Shown here: one piece after another, positions 8,397-15,038 of the stretch | Layout of the letters: each line of letters begins with the position of its first letter | How positions within the stretch are numbered: the stretch's first letter is position 1 | Origin: CAVPWP01 sp050789285 | Lineage (GTDB): Bacteria; Pseudomonadota; Alphaproteobacteria; Rhodobacterales; Rhodobacteraceae | NCBI RefSeq assembly: GCF_050789285.1 | Contig: NZ_JBOUVX010000003.1 | Span: forward strand, 248,001-312,000 | Direction: 5' to 3' | Length of the DNA stretch: 64,000 nt | The notes under the pieces: model-generated | Told to the model about the DNA's origin: nothing | The model's database searches: none | What the model saw: the letters and a program-made list of their open reading frames with translations, nothing else | Program-made: the position numbers and the translations under genes

Positions 8397-9779
8397 TCAG
8401 TTCCGCCCGATGCTGCGCAGCACCCGGTCGAGCTTTTCGCCCTGCGGGCTGACATAGGTCGTGGGCGCGTTCCGGACGGCGTTGTAGTAGGCCGCCGGAT
8501 CGTAGATCGGCACGTTCAGGCCAAGGTTCTGCACCGTCAGAAGCCCGATCGACGTCAGCACCTGGAAGTAGGCGGTAAAGCGGTCGGCCGTGGCCGTGAC
8601 GCGATCGGTCTGGGCGTTGAGCAGGTCCTGTTCGAAGATCAGGACGTCAAGCGTGGTGCGCGCGCCCAGCGCCTGTTCTTCCCGGGCCCCTTCAAGCGTC
8701 AGCCGCGAGGCCTCGACCTGCGCGTCGATCGCGGTGATCTGCGCGTTGGCCACGTTCAGGTTGACGTAGGAGTTCGCCACCGCCTGATCGGTCAGGAACT
8801 GCGTGTTGATCAGGGCGCCGCGCGCCGCATCGCGCTGCGCCTGCGCCCGGCGGATCGAGGACGCGATCTGGCCGCCCTGGTAGATCGGCCCCGACAACTG
8901 GATGCCCAGCGACGAGCTTTGCTCGAAATCGTCATCGACCGAAGCGCGGGCCGAAAGGTTCAGCGAAGGCCGCATCGACGCCTGGGCAAGCTGGATGCCG
9001 ATCTCGGCGACGGTGACCTGCCGCTGGGCCTGCCGCAGTTGCGGCTGCCGCTGCCGGGCGATGGCCAGCGCCTCGTCCGGGGTGGCGGGAATGGCCGGCG
9101 GTCCGGGCGGCGGCGCAAGGTTGGTCGCGTCGATGCCGGTGGCCGAGCGGTATTCCTCGCGCGCAAGCTCGAACTGGCCGCGCGCGGCCTCGAGCTGCGA
9201 GAGCGCCGCGGCCACGCGGCTTTCGGTCAGCGAAACGTCGGTGCGGGTGATCTCTCCGACCTCGAATCGGTCGGTGTCGGCGCGCAGCTGTTCCCCCAGC
9301 ACGCGCAGGTTGTTCTCGGCCAGGTCGACGAGGGCCGCGGCCTGCAGGACCGACACATAGGCCGCGACGGCGCGCAGCAGCACCTGCTGCTCGATCGCCA
9401 GAAGCTGTTCGCGGGTGGCAAGCACCACTTCCTTCTGCAGGTCGATGCGCAGCTGCGACTGGCCGAAGTCGTAAAGCAGCCAGGTTGCCGCAAGCGAGAA
9501 GTTCGACGCGACATTCCCGCCGCCGGGGATGGCGGTGCTGTAGGCATAGCCCGCCTCGGCCACGTAGTTGATGATCGGCCGCAGGCGCGCGACGGCCTGC
9601 GCCACGTCTTCGTCGGCCGCGCGCACCAGGGCGCGGTTCTGTTCCAGAAGGCCGCTGTTGGTGTAGGCCGCGACCAGGGTGTCGGCCAGCGTCTGCGCCC
9701 GCACGGACCCTGCCGCCACCGCAAGCGAACCGGCGGCGACGGCGGCCAGAATCCACTGCCTGTAGGTCTGCCGTCCCAT
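8397..9779 (-). CDS. tolC: TolC family outer-membrane efflux/secretion channel
   Basis: 460 residues with a cleavable signal (ending near VRAQ) and two repeated coiled-coil halves typical of TolC-family trimers. These form an outer-membrane barrel and periplasmic tunnel for type I secretion and drug efflux. The start ATG at 9779 follows a strong AGAGGGAAAGAAGG site, so the upstream in-frame ATG was rejected. It lies downstream of a Pcm-like gene and an RTX exoprotein gene, a plausible type I substrate. No inner-membrane ABC or membrane-fusion gene for that system is in the window. Confidence 0.9.
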   Translation of the reverse strand: MGRQTYRQWILAAVAAGSLAVAAGSVRAQTLADTLVAAYTNSGLLEQNRALVRAADEDVAQAVARLRPIINYVAEAGYAYSTAIPGGGNVASNFSLAATWLLYDFGQSQLRIDLQKEVVLATREQLLAIEQQVLLRAVAAYVSVLQAAALVDLAENNLRVLGEQLRADTDRFEVGEITRTDVSLTESRVAAALSQLEAARGQFELAREEYRSATGIDATNLAPPPGPPAIPATPDEALAIARQRQPQLRQAQRQVTVAEIGIQLAQASMRPSLNLSARASVDDDFEQSSSLGIQLSGPIYQGGQIASSIRRAQAQRDAARGALINTQFLTDQAVANSYVNLNVANAQITAIDAQVEASRLTLEGAREEQALGARTTLDVLIFEQDLLNAQTDRVTATADRFTAYFQVLTSIGLLTVQNLGLNVPIYDPAAYYNAVRNAPTTYVSPQGEKLDRVLRSIGRN

Positions 9780-9821
9780 GCCTTCTTTCCCTCTTTTCAC
9801 CGTTCGGCCCCTGACGGGGCG

Positions 9822-10475
9822 TCAGAACACGAAGTCGCGCGCGGCCTCGAAGCCCGGCAGCGTCGGGGCCGCGGCGTTGAACGCATACCGCCACGACAGC
9901 CGGCCGCCGGACTTGTGGCCCACGCGGGCCACGCCCAGCGCGCCCTCCATGAAGATCGCGCCGATCCGCCCGCCATCCTTCAGCTGGTCGATGATCGCCT
10001 CGGGCACCGACTCGACCGCGCCTTCCAGGACGATCGCGTCGTAGGGCCCGTGCTTCGGCGCGCCGCCATCCAGCGGGCCCTCGATCATCGCCACGTTGTC
10101 GGCACCGATCTCGGCCAGAAGCGCCTCGGCGTCGGCCACGCGTCCGGCGTCATCCTCGACCGCGACCACCGCCTCGGCCAGCCGCGCGATGACCGCGGCG
10201 GAATAGCCAAGCCAGGGCCCGATATCGAGGACCAGGTCATCGGGTTCGATGTCGAGCGCATCGAGAAGCTTCGCCAGCGTGCGCGGTTCAAGAAGCACGC
10301 GCCCCGGCCGCACGTCGAGGTTGCGCCCGGCATAGGCGGCCTCGCGCAGACCCTGGGGCACGAAAAGCTCGCGCGGGACGGTCAGCATCGCGTCGATGAT
10401 CGGAAACTTGGTCACGTCGGACGGACGCACCTGGGTGTCGACCATCGTGATCCGCCGCGTCTCGTAGTCGGACAT
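9822..10475 (-). CDS. Pcm-like protein-L-isoaspartate methyltransferase family, atypical motifs
   Basis: 217 residues with a class I SAM-dependent methyltransferase fold of the isoaspartyl O-methyltransferase family. It starts MSDYETRRITMVDTQVRPS, and VPRELFVP is the family N-terminal block. Motif I reads LVLDIGPWLGYSAAV instead of the usual GxGxG loop, and the region where active Pcm proteins carry a Ser-Gln-Pro reads LLEPRTLAK. Both changes raise doubt about classic repair activity. It is cotranscribed with the TolC-like gene (42-base gap). Confidence 0.75.
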   Translation of the reverse strand: MSDYETRRITMVDTQVRPSDVTKFPIIDAMLTVPRELFVPQGLREAAYAGRNLDVRPGRVLLEPRTLAKLLDALDIEPDDLVLDIGPWLGYSAAVIARLAEAVVAVEDDAGRVADAEALLAEIGADNVAMIEGPLDGGAPKHGPYDAIVLEGAVESVPEAIIDQLKDGGRIGAIFMEGALGVARVGHKSGGRLSWRYAFNAAAPTLPGFEAARDFVF

Positions 10476-10563
10476 GAACTGGACTCATTGGTTCAGAATT
10501 GCCTTCGCGACCTCTGCCACAAAGCGTGACCTGCGGCAACCGGAAGAACCGTCGCGGCCGCTC

Positions 10564-11898
10564 TCAGAGGAATGCGAACCCGTCGCTGTCACCGAAATCC
10601 TGCAATGCCGCGGCGACCCAGGCCATCTGCGCCGAAAGCGCCGCCATATCCTCGGGGGCAAGGGTCGCGCCGCCGCCCATCAGCATGTCGTTGCCGCCGC
10701 CGCCGTCGATCTGGTCGTCGCCGCCGCCGCCGCTGATCGCCAGGTCCGCCAGCATGTCGGATCCGTCCAGAAGATCGTTGCCGTCCGCGCCCACGACACG
10801 CTCGATCCCGACAAGGCCAAGGTTCATCACCACCGCGGCGTCGCCCGAGAATCGCACCAGGTCGAAGCCGTAGGTGCCGCTGTCCTCGATGAAGTCGAAG
10901 GCGTCGGCCTCGTACACGTCCGAGCCGTCGCCGCCATCCATCGTGTCGGCCCCCTCGCCGCCGATCAGCGTGTCGTCGCCCGCGCCGCCCTCGATGCGGT
11001 TGTCGCCCTTGTTGCCTTCAAGCCAGTTCGCCGCGCCGTCCCCCGTCAGGTCAAGGTCGTCGACGCCAAGAAGGCGCGCGTGCTCGACCCCCGAGACGAG
11101 GGTGGCACTTGCCGACAGCAGAACCGGCCCGCCCACGACGTAATCGACCTTGCCGTTTCCGCCCGACACGTCCAGCGCAACGACCCCGTCGAAGCCGCCG
11201 TAGGAGATCTCGACCAGCGCCGCAGCGCTTGGCGCGATCTTCAGGGCATAGCCGCCTGCGGTCTCGGTCGTGTCCGACAGCCCGCCGATCCGGAAGACCG
11301 CCCCGCCCCGCCCTTCGCCGATGGTGTAGAAGTCGTTTCCGTCGAGATCGTCATAGACGACGCCGGTCACGAAGACGCTCGATCCCGATTTGGCGAACTT
11401 CTCGGTCAGCATCGAGGCGTTCCAGTTGGTCCCGTTCGACAGGAACTTCCCCGCCTCCTGACCGATCCCGATCTCGCGGAAAGTCTCGTTCATCAGGTTG
11501 GTGCGATGCCCGGGGCTGAGGAAGAGACCGCGATGATGCTGGTCGATGGCCGAATTCAGGTTCATCGTCCCGGTCGTTCCCGTCCAGGCGAGGTTCTCGC
11601 CCCAGGTCCAGGACCCCGTGAACGCATAGCCCGCCGCCTGCATGCGCTGTCCGGCCGAGGATCCGCCCGATCCGGTGTGGCTGAAGACGTCGGCCGCCAG
11701 CATCCACAACGAATGGTCGGCGGCGGCCTGGTTCAGAAGCTCGTTGGGCGCAAGCACCTGCTTTGCGGTGGCGTCGATGGTGCCGGCCGACAGGCCCTGA
11801 TTGAGCGTTATCCCATAGCGCTCGGCCTCGGCCAGCGGATCAAGCCGCGCACGGTTGACGAGTTCGAGCAGGTATTGTTCGGCAGCGGTCAGGGGCAT
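10564..11898 (-). CDS. secreted CAP/SCP-domain protein with RTX calcium-binding repeats
   Basis: 444 residues. An N-terminal CAP (SCP/PR-1) domain (about 5-155) shows HTGSGGSSAGQRM, GENLAW and SPGHRTNLMNETFREIG. A beta-rich middle follows, then glycine/aspartate nonapeptide repeats (near 315-350 and 395-415, of the GGAGDDTLIGGEG type) that bind calcium and mark type I secretion substrates. There is no N-terminal signal, as expected. The ATG at 11898 was chosen over a GTG eight codons upstream, which lacks a clear ribosome site. The TolC-like gene two genes downstream could be its export channel. Substrate of the CAP domain is unknown. Confidence 0.82.
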   Translation of the reverse strand: MPLTAAEQYLLELVNRARLDPLAEAERYGITLNQGLSAGTIDATAKQVLAPNELLNQAAADHSLWMLAADVFSHTGSGGSSAGQRMQAAGYAFTGSWTWGENLAWTGTTGTMNLNSAIDQHHRGLFLSPGHRTNLMNETFREIGIGQEAGKFLSNGTNWNASMLTEKFAKSGSSVFVTGVVYDDLDGNDFYTIGEGRGGAVFRIGGLSDTTETAGGYALKIAPSAAALVEISYGGFDGVVALDVSGGNGKVDYVVGGPVLLSASATLVSGVEHARLLGVDDLDLTGDGAANWLEGNKGDNRIEGGAGDDTLIGGEGADTMDGGDGSDVYEADAFDFIEDSGTYGFDLVRFSGDAAVVMNLGLVGIERVVGADGNDLLDGSDMLADLAISGGGGDDQIDGGGGNDMLMGGGATLAPEDMAALSAQMAWVAAALQDFGDSDGFAFL

Positions 11899-12151
11899 GG
11901 CGCAGGCTTCTGGTCCGGACACATCGGTTCAACAGGAAGAATTGGACCTTAAGCGGGTCGATTCGTGGCGCGAATGTGGTGACGACCCGGCTTTCGGCAG
12001 CAGACCGCCCATGTCGCGCGCCTTGTGGCGTGGTCCCGCCCGGTCGGCGCGGGACCGGCCCACCAGACGCGGACGCGGAAGCGCGCCGGCGTGGCCGGCC
12101 CACATCGTCCTTGACGCCCCTTCGCGCAGATCCTAGTCAGACCCGGCCGAC

Positions 12152-12225
12152 GGCGAGTTGGCGGAGTGGTTACGCAGCGGATTGCAAATCCGTGCACAGG
12201 AGTTCGATTCTCCTACTCGCCTCCA
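12152..12225 (+). tRNA. tRNA-Cys (GCA), integration site of the element
   Basis: The 74-base cloverleaf includes encoded CCA. Acceptor GGCGAGT pairs with ACTCGCC, the anticodon loop is TTGCAAA with anticodon GCA, and the T stem is AGGAG/CTCCT. From 12182 on, the 3' half is repeated at 17952-17995 with a different but self-complementary T stem. The gene therefore looks like the left attachment site of an inserted element that rebuilt the tRNA end. Confidence 0.95.
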
Positions 12226-12560
12226 AATCTTTTCAAAGACCTAGCGCATCCACGGCAACCGGGCTCTACCCGGGTCTAAACAAACGTCTAAACATTCTGT
12301 TTTTGTTCCGTTCGCAAGGCGCGGCCTCGACTCGAACGTTCCGACTGCCCGGGCATCATCAATTGCGCCAAGGCGACGGCTCGCCGTGCCGGACGTATGC
12401 ACCCTCAGGCACGGCTCGCCTGCATGGCGCCTTCACCGCAGATATGGTGCCCACAGCTGCCGCAAAGCCTCCTGCCCCCGAAGACGCAAGGATCGGAGGG
12501 GGCTGGAGGCGGTCCCTCCCCCTCCCTCTCCTTGTTGGGGTATGCATTTAGTGACACGAG
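12182..12560 (+). repeat. left copy of long imperfect direct repeat flanking the element
   Basis: Starting at the shared block TTGCAAATCCGTGCAC in tRNA-Cys, about 380 bases align with 17952-18313 with scattered substitutions and short gaps. Well-kept blocks include the tract GTTTTTGTT, a block around GCAAAGCCTCCTGCC and one around GACGCAAGGATCGGAG. Neither copy shows a convincing gene. It is consistent with tRNA-flanking DNA carried by the element from an earlier host. Confidence 0.75.
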
Positions 12561-12715
12561 CTTGGAAGCAGCATCCCCATCTTGCTTTCACCAAGGCGCG
12601 ACGTGATCGCGCCATGCCGGGACTGCAGGAGCGACCAAGATCTGTGTCACGGGCCGCGTGAGCGGCCAAATCCGGTAACGAATTGTTACAAAAAGGGTAT
12701 GCGTTTAGTGACACG
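12537..12715 (+). repeat. two copies of an ~18-base direct repeat
   Basis: TATGC(A/G)TTTAGTGACACG occurs at about 12541-12558 and again at 12698-12715. A decayed version (ACATTTGGTGACAGCG) sits at the right end of the second long repeat near 18298. It marks the boundary where the long repeat copies stop matching and could be a recombinase arm site or an older junction. Confidence 0.55.
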
Positions 12716-12848
12716 GCTCAGAAATTTTGGTTGTCGCGTCTGCCCCCTCTGCCTAGCCGTTTATCTGAAGAGTGTTTGCATGAGGTCATAGCCTCATTCG
12801 TCCGAAGGGCGCGCAAACCGAACGACAGAACGGCGAAGGTGCAAGGAC
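12561..12848. other. non-coding stretch before the integrase operon
   Basis: No protein with a believable start or composition was found here. Base composition falls toward the integrase and there is an AT-rich patch around 12680-12730. It probably holds the promoter for the small ORF and integrase. Confidence 0.5.
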
Positions 12849-13022
12849 ATGGCTGTGCGAAACCAACATGAGCAAGCACTCAAACTGCTCGATGCTTTCG
12901 AGAGGGCTGGTAAGGCGGTCGCGCGGATCGTCGTTGACGGACGCCGGATTGAAATCGAACTCGCAAAGGGCCAGACTCACGACGAATTCGACAGGATCGA
13001 CATGCGCCATGGCAAAGCGTGA
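12849..13022 (+). CDS. 57-aa protein overlapping the integrase start
   Basis: Reads MAVRNQHEQALKLLDAFERA, then a beta-like segment (VARIVVDGRRIEIEL) and DEFDRIDMRHGKA. An AAGGTGCAAGGAC leader precedes the ATG. Its last 14 bases overlap the integrase start in another frame, so the two are probably translationally coupled. Similar tiny genes precede integrases in mobile elements and may be directionality or control factors, but no DNA-binding motif is clear. Function unknown. Confidence 0.6.
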   Translation: MAVRNQHEQALKLLDAFERAGKAVARIVVDGRRIEIELAKGQTHDEFDRIDMRHGKA

Positions 13023-14019
13023 ACTCCCCAGGCACGTCTACCGTCAGCGCAACGGCCTGTACTTCCAGCGCCGGGGCTGGCCGACCCAGAAGCTGGCGCA
13101 TGAGTTCGGCACTCCAGAGTTCTGGAAGGAATACGCCGACATCCTCGCAGGCGAAGCCAAACCTTCCCGCGTTACGTCGCGCAGCTTCGCTGCGCTGATC
13201 GACGACTACAGGAAGTCGCCACGCTACAAGCGCCTCAAGCCGCGCACGGCTCTGGACTACGACAAGTTCCTCGACTTCTTCCGCTCGATCATGGGCGATG
13301 CAAACCCCGTCGCGATGAAGCGTAAGGATGTGATCCGCCTGCGGGACGCGAACGCCGAGAAGGCGTACTTCGCCAACTACTCGCTCCGGGTCCTGCGCAT
13401 CCTGATGGAGCACTGCGTCGACCTGGGCTGGCGTGAGACGAACCCCGCCAAGGGGGTTCCCGAGCTCCGGACCGAAAAGACGGCGCGCGAGCCTTGGCCT
13501 CAGGAGCTCCTCGACGCCTACCGGGCCGCCTGCCCCATCGGGTCGCGCGAGCGCCTTGTGATGGAGCTTTGCGTCGGCACAGGCCAGCGGATCGGCGACG
13601 TGCTCGAGATGCGCTGGTCCGATATCCAGAACGGCGGCTTCGTCGTCAGGCAGAACAAGACAGGTAAGGAGCTCTGGGTGCCTATCCTGTCCGACCTGCA
13701 AGCGGCTCTGGACGCCGCCAGCCGGCACTCGATGTTCATCCTCACCAACGAGAGGGGAACCAACCGCTGGTCCTACCGTGGCGCTTCACAGGCCGTCAGA
13801 AACGTCAGGGAGCGCATCGGCGCGGTGGACTACGACATCCACAGCTGGCGCTACAACGCCGCTTGCGAGCTTCTGGAGGCGGGCTGCGGGGATGAATTGA
13901 TCGCTGCTGTGACGGGGCAGAGCCCGGCGATGGTGCAGCACTATACGAAGAAGGTGCGGCAAAGGATTCGGGCTGCACGAGCACAGAAGATGCGAACGGG
14001 CTCGGCTGCAAGTCAGTAA
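13009..14019 (+). CDS. int: tyrosine recombinase (phage-type integrase) of the tRNA-Cys element
   Basis: 336 residues. An N-terminal arm/core DNA-binding part (1-165) is followed by a catalytic domain with GTGQRIGDVLEMRW (first catalytic Arg), a lysine in the beta hairpin (QNKTGKELWVPI), IHSWRYNAA (His-x-x-Arg) and the nucleophile tyrosine in MVQHYTKKV. It catalyses site-specific integration and excision. The gene lies just inside the tRNA-Cys attachment site, pointing inward, as expected for an integrase whose target is that tRNA. The start ATG at 13009 overlaps the small upstream ORF. Confidence 0.93.
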   Translation: MAKRELPRHVYRQRNGLYFQRRGWPTQKLAHEFGTPEFWKEYADILAGEAKPSRVTSRSFAALIDDYRKSPRYKRLKPRTALDYDKFLDFFRSIMGDANPVAMKRKDVIRLRDANAEKAYFANYSLRVLRILMEHCVDLGWRETNPAKGVPELRTEKTAREPWPQELLDAYRAACPIGSRERLVMELCVGTGQRIGDVLEMRWSDIQNGGFVVRQNKTGKELWVPILSDLQAALDAASRHSMFILTNERGTNRWSYRGASQAVRNVRERIGAVDYDIHSWRYNAACELLEAGCGDELIAAVTGQSPAMVQHYTKKVRQRIRAARAQKMRTGSAASQ

Positions 14020-14375
14020 GTGCTTCTAGATCGTAACCAGCATCTCCCTCATTCTCACTCAGCCCCAGGCAGAAAGCGTTGGCTAGCCTTGAGCTGAAAG
14101 CAGGGCGGGTCCGAAAGTGCAGGTTGCAGTCAATGGAAACCTCGTTCCCTAGCGCTAGCTACGCTAGCAAGAACGACGAGCTGCGACTGTCATGAGACGT
14201 GCGGCCAGAGGTAGAAGCACTTTGGTCCCCACGACCTGTCCATCTATGAAGCTACCGTGCATCGAATGACGATTTTATTGTTGAAGGCGACTTACAACGC
14301 CTGCAACGGTAATGGTGTACGTATGTGAAATCTCATCTACGTCGACTATGTACTCAACGTTCGGTAAACTTCGGC
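14020..14375. promoter_or_regulatory. intergenic region with an inverted repeat upstream of the NYN-NACHT operon
   Basis: No gene was found here. An imperfect inverted repeat at 14143-14175 has CGTTC/GAACG outer arms and CTAGCG/CGCTAG inner arms around CTAGCTA. It lacks a T run, so an operator is more likely than a terminator. The AT-rich stretch near 14265-14285 is a possible promoter for the two genes that follow. Confidence 0.45.
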
Positions 14376-15038
14376 ATGAAGCCCAGGCGGCCAAGACCCA
14401 TTCACGTCCTAATCGATTGGAATAGTGAACTACGCGCCCTGCAACGGTCGCCGATCAATGATGGACCCGAGTTGGCTCGGCAAGCCCTGAAACAGGTATG
14501 TCGTCGTGTCGGGAAGCTGCTGCACGAACAGGCTGCAACGGACACATTCTTCCTGTTCCTGAGGGTCTATCATGGTTGGCGGCGGGGCTTCGAACCCACA
14601 CAAAGACGAATGGCCTTGGAGGCGGCGCGTGTGTACAACCCTCAGAACCCGGAGGATCGTGGGCTCGTTGAGTACTCGCCGCGCGCCTCACAGGTCATTC
14701 GGCAGTTGGAATTCGGTGATCGTTTGGCAGGTGCAAGAGACACTAGGCTTTGCGGCAAAGCGCTAGATCATCACCTTCCGAGTACGCTGCAAGTAGACCG
14801 CACCGGCACTCCCGGAGAAAAGATGGTAGACACAGCATTGGTGTCGGACCTCATCTTTCTTGCTGCCGAAGACGATCAGAGTTGGCTCGTCGTGGTTGGG
14901 CAGGATGCCGACCTGATTCCCGGAATATTGACTGCCGAAGGTCTAATCCAAGGTACCGATCGTCGCGTTATTTTCTTGGCTCGTGGCGGCATAAGTAACA
15001 GCAACCCAAAGATGACGGACTTGATATGTCGGAGATAA
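14376..15038 (+). CDS. NYN/PIN-like domain nuclease, first gene of putative defence pair
   Basis: 220 residues from this ATG; a GTG at 14325 would add 17 residues that look unstructured. A PIN-like fold of the NYN type is suggested by the first strand HVLIDWNSE (Asp14), then KMVDTALVSDL (Asp153, Asp158) and a strand ending VVVGQDADLIPGI (Asp177, Asp179). This acidic set holds metal in NYN RNases. The 3' end overlaps the NACHT gene start by 13 bases, so the two are a coupled operon. G+C is far below the chromosome. A nuclease effector role is inferred; neither target nor activity is shown. Confidence 0.7.
   Translation: MKPRRPRPIHVLIDWNSELRALQRSPINDGPELARQALKQVCRRVGKLLHEQAATDTFFLFLRVYHGWRRGFEPTQRRMALEAARVYNPQNPEDRGLVEYSPRASQVIRQLEFGDRLAGARDTRLCGKALDHHLPSTLQVDRTGTPGEKMVDTALVSDLIFLAAEDDQSWLVVVGQDADLIPGILTAEGLIQGTDRRVIFLARGGISNSNPKMTDLICRR

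Noticed and set aside
7698..10529. Rightward open frame of 943 codons over the tolC region
   Set aside because: It is opposite to three recognised genes with signal, coiled-coil and SAM motifs; its own product has no domain.
12359..12714. Short open frames in the long repeat next to tRNA-Cys
   Set aside because: The two repeat copies do not keep a common frame well enough, and starts and codon use are poor. Treated as non-coding repeat.
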